A stretch of 64,000 nucleotides of DNA from Marinobacterium alkalitolerans (GTDB lineage: Bacteria > Pseudomonadota > Gammaproteobacteria > Pseudomonadales > Balneatricaceae): contig NZ_JACVEW010000001.1 in NCBI RefSeq assembly GCF_017776525.1, forward strand, positions 186,001 to 250,000, read 5' to 3'. The position numbers were made by a program, and so were the translations under genes. Below, one piece after another: positions 24,937 to 34,285 of the stretch (its first letter is position 1; each line of letters starts with the position of its first letter). The notes below the pieces were generated by a model that worked only from the letters and a program-made list of their open reading frames with translations, had not been told where the DNA came from and ran no database searches.

Positions 24937-26022
24937 TCAGGCGGCCTGGTCCGGGCTGACGATGATCTTCACGTGGCGATCCTTATGGGCGACCAGCTCT
25001 TCAAAGCCCTTTTCCAGGATCTCGCCGATCTGGATGCGGCCACTGATCAAGGGCTGCACATCAATGCGACCGTCGTTGATCATGGCGATAACATCAGCAA
25101 ATTCACCGTTGTAGGCCAGAGAGCCAATGACCTGCTTTTCGGTGGCAACAATCTCGAAAAAGTTGAATGCACTGGGTTCCTCGAAAACACCCACCAGCAC
25201 AGCCTTGCCACCTTTGCGAATCAGGTCGAGCGAGAGTTTGGCGGTGTCCTTGTGGCCGATGCACTCGAAGGCGATATCAGCGCCATAGCCCCGGGTGAGC
25301 TGCTGCGTCTGTTCAATGGCATCCGTCTTGGACGGGTCGATCACTTCATGTGCGCCTACTTCCAGTGCCTTGGCCTTGCGGGCTTCGGACATTTCCAGTG
25401 CAATGACTCGGGATGCGCCCGCTGCACGCGCACAGATGATGGTGCAAAGGCCGATGGTGCCGGCGCCCAGAACGACGACCGTTTTCCCCAGCAGGTCACC
25501 GGCTTTTTTCACGGCGTGCATGCCGACGGCAAGGGGCTCAATCAGGGCGCCTGCCTCCGTGGGGAACCCCTCGGGAAGGGCATAGAGCAGATCAGCCGGT
25601 ACGTTGACGTATTCGGCAAAAGCGCCGTTGTTCATCAGCCCTGTGAAGGCCAGGGTTTGGCACAGGTTATATTGACCGCGCTTGCAGTAATCACACTCAC
25701 CACAATGCTGGCAGGCATCGGCGGTGACAGGGTCACCCGGACTGAAGCCGGTCACTCCATCGCCCAGCGCAGTGATTTCGCCGCTGAATTCGTGACCCAG
25801 GATGCACTGGCCACTGATGCCGGTGAGCGGGTGGGGCTCGTCCGTGGGGATGAATACGGGCCCGGCCACATACTCATGCAGATCCGAGCCGCAGATGCCG
25901 CACCAGTGTACTTTGATCTGCACCCAGCCCGGCGGGGGGTGGTCGGGCAGGGGAACGGATTCGACACGGATGTCTCGGCGACCATGCCATACGGCCGCCT
26001 GCATGCTGGATGTCTGGCTCAT
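24937..26022 (-). CDS. bdhA: Zn-dependent (R,R)-butanediol dehydrogenase-like alcohol dehydrogenase
   Basis: The 361-residue medium-chain dehydrogenase has the catalytic zinc motif GICGSDLHE and GHEFSGEI, the structural zinc loop CQHCGECDYCKRGQYNLC (four cysteines) and an NAD-binding VVVLGAGTIGLCT. The pattern matches 2,3-butanediol dehydrogenases, which interconvert butanediol and acetoin. It is unusual in lying between the two E1 subunit genes. The start at 26022 follows an AGAGGA ribosome site. Confidence 0.88.
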   Translation of the reverse strand: MSQTSSMQAAVWHGRRDIRVESVPLPDHPPPGWVQIKVHWCGICGSDLHEYVAGPVFIPTDEPHPLTGISGQCILGHEFSGEITALGDGVTGFSPGDPVTADACQHCGECDYCKRGQYNLCQTLAFTGLMNNGAFAEYVNVPADLLYALPEGFPTEAGALIEPLAVGMHAVKKAGDLLGKTVVVLGAGTIGLCTIICARAAGASRVIALEMSEARKAKALEVGAHEVIDPSKTDAIEQTQQLTRGYGADIAFECIGHKDTAKLSLDLIRKGGKAVLVGVFEEPSAFNFFEIVATEKQVIGSLAYNGEFADVIAMINDGRIDVQPLISGRIQIGEILEKGFEELVAHKDRHVKIIVSPDQAA

Positions 26023-26060
26023 TGTTGTTATCCTCTTATCGCCATCAATCAATTAAAGGG

Positions 26061-27047
26061 TCAGACAAAGACCTGTTCCATCGCTTCCTCAGGGGCCGGG
26101 TATTCACTGTCGCGGGCGAACTGGATCGCCAGGTCCACACGCTTGTGCGCCCTGTGAACCAGTTCCTGGTCCTGTTCCTCACTCCAGTTCTCTTCATCAA
26201 TCAGGTGCTGGCGCATTTTGGGGATAGGATCACGGGCATACAGTGCGTCTTTCTCGCCTTTGGGGCGGTAGCCCTCGGCATCGCCCATGAAATGGCCTGC
26301 GAGGCGGAAAGTCTCGATCTCAATCAGTGACGGCCCTTCACCACGACGGGCGCGGTCAATCGCCTTGCCGGCAACCTCGAAGATGGCCAAGGGATCGTTG
26401 TCGGGCACGAAGTGGCCGGGAATACCGTAGGCGGCAGCGCGGGCATCGTTGTGCTCAATGGCAGTGGACGTGTTTTTTGCGACCGATATGCCCCAGGCGT
26501 TGTCCTCGATGACAAAAACCACGGGGAGCTTCCAGACGGCGGCAAGGTTAATGGACTCATGGAAGGCGCCCTGATTGGCGGCCCCTTCACCGATGAAGGC
26601 AACGGCAACCCCGGCCTTTTTCTGCAGATGGCGGGACAGGGCTGCTCCAACGGCGGGTCCCATACCCTCGGCAATGATCCCGGAGCAGGAGAAATTTACG
26701 TCGGCATCGAAAATATGCATATGACCGCCTCGACCACCGCTCAGACCTGACTTCTTGCCGAAGATCTCGGCGGTCATGCGATCCAGATCCACGCCTTTGG
26801 CAATGGCGACATGGTGGGGGCGGTGAGTAGAGGTAACGATATCTTCGGCATCCAGGTGCGCACACACACCGACGGCACAGGGCTCCTGCCCATTGGAAAG
26901 ATGCATCTCGCCGGGAATGGGGCCGTTGGCCATGTTGAATGCGGGAGATTTGCCTTCCATATAGATCTTTTCGATGCATTCCTCGAAATAACGGCTGGTA
27001 TGCATCTGTTCGTACATCCAGAGCTTTTGATTCCGGTTTGGCTTCAT
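26061..27047 (-). CDS. acoA: Acetoin dehydrogenase-type E1 component, alpha subunit
   Basis: This 328-residue ThDP-dependent E1 alpha is the first gene of the operon. The ThDP/Mg motif is GEGAANQGAFHESINLAAVWKLPVVFVIEDN (about residues 155-185, with GEG...N). SGGRGGHMH and STHRPHHVAIAKG are also conserved. It cleaves or decarboxylates the ketone substrate and passes the acyl unit to the lipoyl protein. The start at 27047 has a GAGGGG ribosome site; a longer upstream frame overlaps the promoter and is rejected. Confidence 0.88.
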   Translation of the reverse strand: MKPNRNQKLWMYEQMHTSRYFEECIEKIYMEGKSPAFNMANGPIPGEMHLSNGQEPCAVGVCAHLDAEDIVTSTHRPHHVAIAKGVDLDRMTAEIFGKKSGLSGGRGGHMHIFDADVNFSCSGIIAEGMGPAVGAALSRHLQKKAGVAVAFIGEGAANQGAFHESINLAAVWKLPVVFVIEDNAWGISVAKNTSTAIEHNDARAAAYGIPGHFVPDNDPLAIFEVAGKAIDRARRGEGPSLIEIETFRLAGHFMGDAEGYRPKGEKDALYARDPIPKMRQHLIDEENWSEEQDQELVHRAHKRVDLAIQFARDSEYPAPEEAMEQVFV

Positions 27048-27127
27048 GACGGAACCCCTCCTTGTTTTTTTATGATTGGAGTAATCGACCAGTGGGTGCG
27101 GGTCACCTCGTGTCTTGCCGGGTATAG

Positions 27128-27143
27128 GGCAAGCCCCGTGCCG
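27128..27143 (-). promoter_or_regulatory. Sigma-54 promoter of the acoA operon
   Basis: On the minus strand, CGGCACGGGGCTTGCC matches the -24/-12 consensus TGGCAC-N5-TTGCW, with the obligatory GG and GC exactly ten bases apart. It lies about 80 bases upstream of the acoA start, as expected for an operon activated by AcoR. Confidence 0.8.
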
Positions 27144-27196
27144 TTTTTCATAAGATATTGATATATATGGATTGTTTGGGTTTTGTGATCGATTTA

Positions 27197-27213
27197 TGCG
27201 ACAGAGTGTCGCA
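27197..27213. promoter_or_regulatory. Probable AcoR upstream activating site
   Basis: TGCGACA-GAG-TGTCGCA is a perfect inverted repeat with 7-bp arms. It lies about 55 bases upstream of the sigma-54 promoter and between the divergent acoA and acoR genes. A second partial copy (TGCGACGGTGTGT, 27242-27254) lies about 45 bases further on. The spacing fits enhancer sites for sigma-54 activators. Confidence 0.65.
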
Positions 27214-27343
27214 ATCTGTTGATACACAGTGGCTCAGACGATGCGACGGTGTGTAGAAACCGCCGTGCGGGTGGACAGGTGGTTAAGTAGCCCCCTATGA
27301 TTAAAGGATAACTATAAATACAGAGGCCTCTTGTCAGGCAGTT

Positions 27344-29290
27344 ATGGGCACTTACGGTCGAGACCAGCATGTACTGCTGCCGTCACAGCGTGATCAGGCA
27401 GAAATACCCACGCAGATACGCGGATCCTGGGAGCGTTGTATTGATCAATACAAGCTGGAACCGGGGCGTGCTCTGTTGCCTCCACGCCTGAGTGATCGGG
27501 AGCTGCAGCGTGAACGAAGTGAGTTCGACAGCTTGCTGAATGTGGCAGAGCCGGTTTTTCAGCGTCTTAGTCAGGTAGGTGGAAACTCGGGCTACTGTGT
27601 GCTGGTGACCAATGCCCGGGGTGTGATACTCAGGCAGTATATAGACTCGCAACAGGGTGAAGAGCTCAAAGAGCATGGAATGCGGACCGGCACAGTCTGG
27701 ACCGAGGAGCAGGTTGGCACCAACGGGCTGGGGACTTGCCTGGCGACGGGTGAAGCACTGACGGTGTACGCTCAGGAGCATTTTGGTCGCGAACTGCGTC
27801 GCTTCAGTTGCTCGACTGCACCGATCATCGCGCCTGATGGAGAGATGATCGGTGCGCTGGATATTTCCACTTACGCACAAGGTGACAAACAGCTGCAGGG
27901 GCTGGCACAGAACCTGGTGTGTGACAGTGCTGATCAGATCGAAGCGGCCATGTTCAGGTATGCCTTTGGCACTGATTATCTGCTGGCCATTAACGGAGGT
28001 CCTGCAGGAGACCCTTCCCTCAGCAGCGCTCTGATTGCTGCCAACGACAGCGGAACCCTTATCGGTATTACCACGCCAGCCTTGATGCTGCTTGGTGTCA
28101 GTGATCGTTCGATGGTGATCGGACTGAACCTGACAGACCTGTTCGGCTTGACTCTGGAAATGCTTCATCGTGGCCCCTGCCGGCTGGAGGGGGGACAGGG
28201 CGATGGGATGCAGACCCTGTGGCTAAGTTGCTTCGACCCTCGTGTGGCAATGGCACCTTCCCCCACGAAAGACATCCAAACCACTGCCCGGTCGCTCAAC
28301 AGCGTTCCTGACAATCCACTTATGCAGTTCGCCGGGGGAGACCACCGGTTGGCACGCAACGCCGAGATTTGCCAGCGCGTTATCAATCGTAATATCAATA
28401 TCCTGTTGCAGGGGGAGACCGGTACCGGCAAAGAGGTTTGGGCCCGTGCCATCCATGACAGCAGCCAGCGTGCTGACAAGCCCTTTGTGACGCTGAACTG
28501 TGCTGCGATTCCCGAATCCCTGATTGAAAGCGAGCTGTTTGGATATAGCGCCGGCACGTTTACCGGTGGCCTTAAAGGCGGCAAGGTCGGCAAAATACAG
28601 GCCAGTCACGGTGGAACGCTGTTCCTGGATGAGATTGGTGATATGCCGCTTGCACTCCAGGCTCGTCTGCTGAGGGTACTGGCCGAAGGTGAGATTACGC
28701 CCCTGGGTGAGATCGAAGCCGTGCCCATTGATCTGCATGTCATCACGGCAACACACCGGGATCTGAAGCAGCTGATCAGTGATGGCGCATTCCGTGAGGA
28801 TCTCTATTACCGTATCAGTGGGGTCCGTGTTGAGCTGCCGGCGCTCCGCGAGCGGGCGGATAAAACAGAACTGATCGATAGAATACTCCGAGAAGCCAGT
28901 TCACAGGCGATAGAGCTTTCATCCGAGGTGCGCCGGATACTGACAGAGCATGAGTGGCCGGGAAATATCAGGCAACTGAAAAATGTTCTGCAGTTTGCCC
29001 TGTGCATGTGTGACGGCGAGCGCATTCTTCCGCAGGACCTGCCTGAAGAGCTGTTTGTTGGAAGCGGGGCGGAACAGCCGGAGCTGCACTCGCATGGGCC
29101 GTTTGAAAAGCCTCCTGAGCGTGTGGTGTCTCTGGGCATCAATGCCCGATGCTCTGATGACCCGGCTGAACGCGAGGCCCTGCTAAGGGCACTCGAAGCG
29201 AATCGCTGGGTTGTATCAAGGGCTGCCAAGTCGCTGGGTATCAGCCGCTCAACCTTGCACCGTAAAATCAAGAAATACGGCCTGAGCTGA
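27344..29290 (+). CDS. acoR: Sigma-54-dependent transcriptional activator AcoR
   Basis: The 648-residue enhancer-binding protein has an N-terminal GAF-type sensing region (about 70-220). The AAA+ domain starts near residue 335, with Walker A GETGTGKE at 358-365 and a Walker-B-like GGTLFLDEIGDM. A C-terminal Fis-type helix-turn-helix (AAKSLGISRSTLHRKIKKYG) completes it. The sigma-54-contacting GAFTGA loop is GTFTGG at 404-409, a variant I associate with AcoR/DhaR-type proteins. It is divergent from the operon, whose sigma-54 promoter it should activate on sensing acetoin or a relative. The ribosome site is weak. Confidence 0.9.
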   Translation: MGTYGRDQHVLLPSQRDQAEIPTQIRGSWERCIDQYKLEPGRALLPPRLSDRELQRERSEFDSLLNVAEPVFQRLSQVGGNSGYCVLVTNARGVILRQYIDSQQGEELKEHGMRTGTVWTEEQVGTNGLGTCLATGEALTVYAQEHFGRELRRFSCSTAPIIAPDGEMIGALDISTYAQGDKQLQGLAQNLVCDSADQIEAAMFRYAFGTDYLLAINGGPAGDPSLSSALIAANDSGTLIGITTPALMLLGVSDRSMVIGLNLTDLFGLTLEMLHRGPCRLEGGQGDGMQTLWLSCFDPRVAMAPSPTKDIQTTARSLNSVPDNPLMQFAGGDHRLARNAEICQRVINRNINILLQGETGTGKEVWARAIHDSSQRADKPFVTLNCAAIPESLIESELFGYSAGTFTGGLKGGKVGKIQASHGGTLFLDEIGDMPLALQARLLRVLAEGEITPLGEIEAVPIDLHVITATHRDLKQLISDGAFREDLYYRISGVRVELPALRERADKTELIDRILREASSQAIELSSEVRRILTEHEWPGNIRQLKNVLQFALCMCDGERILPQDLPEELFVGSGAEQPELHSHGPFEKPPERVVSLGINARCSDDPAEREALLRALEANRWVVSRAAKSLGISRSTLHRKIKKYGLS

Positions 29291-29339
29291 CACGCGTGCT
29301 CACCTCAGGCTCGCCCTTGATGATGACCTCAGCTTTACA

Positions 29340-32300
29340 CTAGTCACTGGCTGCCCGGGTCACCGCAAAAGGACGCTTGCGTGCCAGAGTCCTGAACAGG
29401 GCCGGCACGAAATAGAATGACAGCAGCGTCGTCATCAGTGTGCCGCCGGCGATGGCGACCGCAAAGGGCGGCCAGAACCCGCCACCCGCCAGAATCAGCG
29501 GCATGAAGCCGCCCACCGTGGTGATCGTGGTGGAGCTGATGTGTCGGGTACAGCCTGCCACGGCGGAGGTGATCGCCCCGGATTCGCCCCGGCAGGCGTT
29601 GGGATCCGCTTTCAGCTCGGCCAGAATCACAATCGCCGCGTTGATCGCCAGCCCCATCAGGCCCAGCAGGGCAATGATCACGGTAAAGCCGAACGGATAG
29701 CCGAACAGCCAGACCGTCAGAATGCCCAGCCCTGCCGCCTGGATGGCAGAGGCAAAGATCACCAGACTGATGCGGAAGGAGTTGAACGAGAGCACCACCA
29801 CCGTGATCAGCAGCACCAGAATAACCCCGACGTTTGCCATCAGGTTGCCCACGGCGCTGTCGCGCTTGGAGGCCTCCCCACCGATCTCCATCCGATACCC
29901 GGCCGGTAACGTGAAACCGGCTTCGGCCAGTGCCTGCTGATAGGCGGCCAGCACCTGACCGGGCAGCACGCCGAATGCCGGATAACCTTCAATCACGTTG
30001 ACCCGTTCACCATCCCGCCGGGGAATGGCGCCCTGAGTGGAGACCAGCTCGACCTCGGCCAGTGACTGCAAAGGGATATTACCCGCAGCCGGTGTCTGCA
30101 GATGCAGCTGAGCCAGCGTATCGGGCGCATCGCGCCGCGCACTGTCGACTCGTACCCGGATCGGCAGCGTTTCGGTGCCCTGCAGCAGGTCGCCCGCATG
30201 CAGGCCCTGCAGGGCACCACGCAACTGACCGGCCACATCCTGCAGGGTTAACCCGACCAGACGCGCCGCATCTTCATCCACGGCCAGACGCACCTGAGGT
30301 GTACCGGCCTGAAGGGTGGTGCGGGTGTGCACCACATCCGGGATGCCCGCCAGTATGCGCCGCGCTTCGTCGCCCAGTGTACGCAACCGCTCCAGCGACG
30401 GACCGAACAGACGCAGTTCCACCGGCGCCTTGAACGGCGGGCCCTGATCCAGCTGGCGCACCAGTATCTGTGCTTCGGGCAGGGCCGCGTTGAGCCGTGC
30501 CTGCAGCAACGGAATCAGGCGGTTGGCGCTGGTGAAGTGATCGTTGGTGACCATCGCCTGTGCATAGTTGGGCTCGTCTTCATTCAATGGCATCAGGTTG
30601 TAATAGAACAGCGGAGCGCTGGCCCCCAGAAACCAGGCGACCTGCTCAATCTCATCGTGCTGGTTCAACAGGCTGTCGATCTGCCGGGTCACCTCACGTG
30701 TTTGCGCCAGGCTGGCCTGAGGCGGCAGGTGAACTTCAATGTGGAACATGTCCCGATCAGACGGCGGGAAAAACTGTTCCGTCAGCTGGCCGGCACTCCA
30801 GAAACCGGTCAGGGGCAGTATCAGGGTCAGCGCCAGTGTGATCAGGGGATGCTTGAGGGCCCAGCGCAGGCTGAGTCGGAATTGGCGGCCGAGTTGTGGC
30901 AGATGGATGCCGGTGTGATACCAGTGATCCTCGCCCCGGTGACCGCTTTTCAAATAGCGACCGGCAAGGGCCGCAATCAGGGTATGGGACAGCAGCCAGG
31001 AGCCCAGCAGTGCGAAGATCACGCTGATGGCGATGCCACCGACAAACTCTCCGGCCGGGCCCGGCATGAGCACGATCGGCATGAAGGCCAGCACGGTGGT
31101 GAGGGTGGAGCCCAGCAGCGGCAGCCAGAAATGACGCACCGAATTCAACACCGCACTGCGGGCGGATTCACCCTGTTGTCGGCGGTGTTGCACGCTGTCG
31201 ACCATGACGATGGCGTTGTCGATCATGATACCCAGCGCAACGACCAGACCGGTGACCGACATCTGATGGATCGGCAGCCCATAGCCGTTCATGCAGGCCA
31301 GCGTGAACAGGGTGGTCAGGGGAAGTGCCAGCGCGGTAATCAGGGCGGCCCGCAGGCCCAGAGTGATCAGCAGTACCAGCAGGATGATGACAAACCCCTG
31401 GCCGATGTTGATCACCAGCTCGGTCAGGCGTGTTTCGGTATAGCCGCTCTGGTCGAACAGGATACGGGTGTGGATGTTGGCCGGTATGCTCTGGCTGAAC
31501 AGCTCCAGACGCTCACGTGCCAGTGCTGTCCACTGGTCGACTCTCAGGTGGGGCAGCATGCGCACGCCCACGACCAGGCTCTGCGCGCCGTCGACCCAGG
31601 CTTCATCCCGCGCGGGCTGATGTACACCGAGCGAGACATCGGCGATGTCGCGCACGCGGGTCAGGGCGCCTTCGTTATCCCGCTGCAGCGGAATGGCGCG
31701 AATCCGCTCCAGACTGTCCAGCGCACCTGTCAGTGCGACCTGCAACTGCACCTGATCATTGCTGATTTCACCGGCCGAGGAGCGCCCGTCTGCCCGGCCA
31801 ATCGCCGTGGCGATCGCGGGCAGGGTCAGGCCGCGCTGACCGGCCTGTTCCGGATCGATGGTGACCTGTATTTCCTCTGCCTGCTGGCCGAAACGCTCCA
31901 CATAGTCTGTCCCCGGCAGGGCCCGCATGCGACTTTCCAGTTCATCGGCATAGCGGCTCAGCGTACCCATGTCGGGCCCGCCGGCCCCCTGCCATTCCAG
32001 CCCGATCAGCAGGGTAAAGGCGTAGCCCCTCTGATCTTCCAGCTGCGGATCTGTGCTGTTTGTCGGCAACTCGGATCGCACGTCATCCAGCAGGTCGCGC
32101 GCACGGGACCAGACCGGCTGCACATCGGTCACCCGGTCCTGCAACTCGATGCTGACCATGGAGACGCCCAGACGGGAGGTAGAGGTGATCTCCTTGATTT
32201 CCGCCAGCTCGCGCAGTGTGTTCTCGATCGGTTCGGACACCTGTGCCTCGACCCGTTCGGCACTGGCACCGGGCAGCTGGGTGATAACGGTGGCCATCCG

Positions 32301-32420
32301 GGCCAGTACCCGCGGGTCTTCCTGACGCGGGAGGGTGTGCAGGGCGGCACTGCCGGCAACCACCAGCAGGGCGACCAGCAGAGCCAGCAGCCGGCCGTTG
32401 AACAGCATCGATCCCATCAT
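29340..32420 (-). CDS. RND-family efflux transporter inner-membrane pump
   Basis: The 1026-residue AcrB-type protein has an N-terminal helix, two large periplasmic loops and two six-helix bundles. PRQEDPRVLARMATVITQLPG and SEPIENTLREL are typical of the early pore region. TGLVVALGIMIDNAIVMVD carries the aspartates of the proton relay in helix 4, and LGLMGLAINAAIVILAE is the matching C-terminal half. It belongs to the hydrophobe/amphiphile-type subgroup. It works with the adaptor encoded immediately upstream (4-base overlap). No outer-membrane factor is encoded here, so it probably uses a TolC-like protein from elsewhere. Confidence 0.92.
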   Translation of the reverse strand: MMGSMLFNGRLLALLVALLVVAGSAALHTLPRQEDPRVLARMATVITQLPGASAERVEAQVSEPIENTLRELAEIKEITSTSRLGVSMVSIELQDRVTDVQPVWSRARDLLDDVRSELPTNSTDPQLEDQRGYAFTLLIGLEWQGAGGPDMGTLSRYADELESRMRALPGTDYVERFGQQAEEIQVTIDPEQAGQRGLTLPAIATAIGRADGRSSAGEISNDQVQLQVALTGALDSLERIRAIPLQRDNEGALTRVRDIADVSLGVHQPARDEAWVDGAQSLVVGVRMLPHLRVDQWTALARERLELFSQSIPANIHTRILFDQSGYTETRLTELVINIGQGFVIILLVLLITLGLRAALITALALPLTTLFTLACMNGYGLPIHQMSVTGLVVALGIMIDNAIVMVDSVQHRRQQGESARSAVLNSVRHFWLPLLGSTLTTVLAFMPIVLMPGPAGEFVGGIAISVIFALLGSWLLSHTLIAALAGRYLKSGHRGEDHWYHTGIHLPQLGRQFRLSLRWALKHPLITLALTLILPLTGFWSAGQLTEQFFPPSDRDMFHIEVHLPPQASLAQTREVTRQIDSLLNQHDEIEQVAWFLGASAPLFYYNLMPLNEDEPNYAQAMVTNDHFTSANRLIPLLQARLNAALPEAQILVRQLDQGPPFKAPVELRLFGPSLERLRTLGDEARRILAGIPDVVHTRTTLQAGTPQVRLAVDEDAARLVGLTLQDVAGQLRGALQGLHAGDLLQGTETLPIRVRVDSARRDAPDTLAQLHLQTPAAGNIPLQSLAEVELVSTQGAIPRRDGERVNVIEGYPAFGVLPGQVLAAYQQALAEAGFTLPAGYRMEIGGEASKRDSAVGNLMANVGVILVLLITVVVLSFNSFRISLVIFASAIQAAGLGILTVWLFGYPFGFTVIIALLGLMGLAINAAIVILAELKADPNACRGESGAITSAVAGCTRHISSTTITTVGGFMPLILAGGGFWPPFAVAIAGGTLMTTLLSFYFVPALFRTLARKRPFAVTRAASD

Positions 32421-33514
32421 GGCTGAGCGGCTCCTGCACTTGTACGGGGTGCCGGGGCTGCCGTCTGGCCGGGCACGACTCGGTGCAGGCCACTGGTGAT
32501 CAGTCGCTCATCGGGCGCGAGTGCACCTTCAATAAAGGCATGGGTGGCGTTGGTATGCAGGATGCGGACATCGCGGGCTTCGACGCGATTTTCTCCGTTC
32601 AATACGTAGACCTGCCAGAGCCCACGCACGCTGTCGGTCAGCGCGCTAATGGGTACACGGAACCCTTGCGTTTCCTGTACCTGTTCAAGCACCAGATGGG
32701 CCAGTGTGCCCTGTGGCTGTTCCAGCGGGGAGACAGGCTGCAGCCGTACGCTGAGTGTGCGACTGGCCGGGTTCAGCTCGGCACCGATCTGTATCAGGGT
32801 GGCGTTGAGGCGTTGCTGCTCAACCTCAACGGTATACCGGGCACCGACCTGCATCTGTTGCGCCAGCTGCGCGGGCACGCCGATCAGGATTTCGGTCTGG
32901 TCCCGGGTCAGGAGCTGCAGTACGGGCTGACCTGCTGCGAGCACGGTGCCCTGATCGGCCAGCCGCTTGCCCACACGGGCGTCAAAGGGGGCTGTCAGTA
33001 CCGCCTTGTCCTGCTGCAGCCAGTTCTGGGCCAGCGCCGCATCCGAGACTTCAAGCGCCGCCCGCAGGGCCTGGGTTTCGGCCTCCAGTTCGTCCTGCCG
33101 CTGACGCGAAGCGAATCCCTGGGGTTCAAGGCTGTTCAGCCGCTGCAGACTCTTGCGGGCCAGCGAGAGCCGGGCGCTGATCTCCTGACGCTGAGCGCGC
33201 AGCCGGTCTGCTTCGCGCTGTAACAGGCGGGTATCCAGTTGTGCCAGCCGCTGGCCCTGCGTGACCCGGTCGCCCGTATCCACCAGCACCTGCTCCAGCG
33301 TACCGCCGGTTTCAAATCCCAGCGCACTGCTCTGGGCGGCTGTCACCTGCCCGGCATAGCGGTGTTCCACGCTGAATTGGCTCACCGGCTTTAATGGCTC
33401 AACGCTGACTGCGAGCGGGGGATCGTCCGTCTGGCTGACGTCGGTACTGTCACACCCTGTCAGCATTAAAGAGATGATCGCCATCAAAAAGGCGATGTAT
33501 CCGGGCATCTTCAT
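32417..33514 (-). CDS. RND periplasmic adaptor (membrane fusion lipoprotein)
   Basis: The 365-residue HlyD/AcrA-type adaptor starts with a lipoprotein signal peptide whose lipobox LTGC places lipidation at Cys21. A lipoyl-like barrel (YAGQVTAAQSSALGFETGGTLEQVLVDTGDRVTQGQRLAQLD), an alpha-helical hairpin (about 90-165) and beta-barrel domains follow. It couples the pump to an outer-membrane channel. It is divergent from the TetR gene, with inverted repeats in the shared promoter. Confidence 0.92.
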   Translation of the reverse strand: MKMPGYIAFLMAIISLMLTGCDSTDVSQTDDPPLAVSVEPLKPVSQFSVEHRYAGQVTAAQSSALGFETGGTLEQVLVDTGDRVTQGQRLAQLDTRLLQREADRLRAQRQEISARLSLARKSLQRLNSLEPQGFASRQRQDELEAETQALRAALEVSDAALAQNWLQQDKAVLTAPFDARVGKRLADQGTVLAAGQPVLQLLTRDQTEILIGVPAQLAQQMQVGARYTVEVEQQRLNATLIQIGAELNPASRTLSVRLQPVSPLEQPQGTLAHLVLEQVQETQGFRVPISALTDSVRGLWQVYVLNGENRVEARDVRILHTNATHAFIEGALAPDERLITSGLHRVVPGQTAAPAPRTSAGAAQP

Positions 33515-33540
33515 GCATCACTTCCGGCTATAATGGTAGT

Positions 33541-33579
33541 TGGACCTTTGAGTCCAGTTTATGTTTATGAGACTGGACT
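33541..33579. promoter_or_regulatory. TetR-type operator between adaptor and regulator genes
   Basis: AGTCCAGT (33551-33558) and ACTGGACT (33572-33579) form a perfect 8-bp inverted repeat. A smaller TGGAC/GTCCA pair (33541-33545/33552-33556) overlaps it. The site sits in the 90-bp gap between the divergent genes, just before the regulator start, and fits autoregulation plus control of the pump. Confidence 0.6.
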
Positions 33580-33604
33580 GTCTAGTTTGATTTTGGAGAG
33601 AGAC

Positions 33605-34207
33605 GTGAGACCCAGTAGCCTGGCCAAACGAGAGCAGATTCTTGAAGCGGCCTCAATGCTGTTTGTAGAGAAGGGATTCACGGATACCAGTATGGAAATG
33701 GTGGCCCAGCAGGCCGGTGTATCCAAGCAGACCGTGTACAGCCATTTTGGCTCTAAAGATGACCTGTTTACCGCTGCAATCCAGTGCAAATGCCAGCGCT
33801 ATGAGCTGGCCGACCTGTTTGCAGCGACCGAGGGCAGCCTGCGCGACCGGCTGCTGAACATCGGGCGCCGCTTCGTCAGCCTGCTGCTGTCGCAGGAAGC
33901 CCGTCAGGTGCACCGTACCTGTGTAGCGCAGGTCGATACACAGCCGGAAGTCGGCGCACTGTTCTTTGCCGCCGGACCGCAAACCGTGATTGCGGGGCTG
34001 ACCGAGATGCTGGAGCGCGAGGCCGAACAGGGTGGGCTCCGGCTTGAGCATGCCCGCCATGCCGCCATCCAGTTTCTGATGATGATGCAGGGCGAGGCCA
34101 AGCTGCGTTCTGAACTGGGCATTGAGCCTCAGATCAGCGACGAGGAAATCGATGCCTATATTGTCCGCAGCGTGGATCTGTTCCTGAGAGGCCTGGGCGC
34201 CGACTGA
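33605..34207 (+). CDS. TetR-family regulator of the RND pump
   Basis: The 200-residue protein has an N-terminal TetR helix-turn-helix (ILEAASMLFVEKGFTDTSMEMVAQQAGVSKQTVYSHFGSKDDLF, AcrR-like). The C-terminal ligand domain includes the RRFVSLLLS..EARQVHRT style of TetR_C. GTG 33605 follows GGAGAG and gives the usual short N-terminus; the longer frame starting at 33533 would run through the operator. It is divergent from the pump operon and probably represses it. Confidence 0.88.
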   Translation: MRPSSLAKREQILEAASMLFVEKGFTDTSMEMVAQQAGVSKQTVYSHFGSKDDLFTAAIQCKCQRYELADLFAATEGSLRDRLLNIGRRFVSLLLSQEARQVHRTCVAQVDTQPEVGALFFAAGPQTVIAGLTEMLEREAEQGGLRLEHARHAAIQFLMMMQGEAKLRSELGIEPQISDEEIDAYIVRSVDLFLRGLGAD

Positions 34208-34285
34208 CACTTCTTGCCGGCGCCACTCAGCTCGCTCCACGCGCCCGATGATTGCCTATACTGCAAGCATCAAAGGAGGTGGAGC

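Noticed and set aside
26061-27227. Longer E1 alpha start about 60 codons upstream
   Set aside because: The extension crosses the sigma-54 promoter and lacks a ribosome site. The ATG at 27047 has GAGGGG and the family-typical N-terminus.
30327-32426. 699-codon open frame opposite the RND pump gene
   Set aside because: It mirrors the high-GC codon pattern of the real pump gene, has a composition rich in Gln, His and Arg, and shows no recognisable domain.
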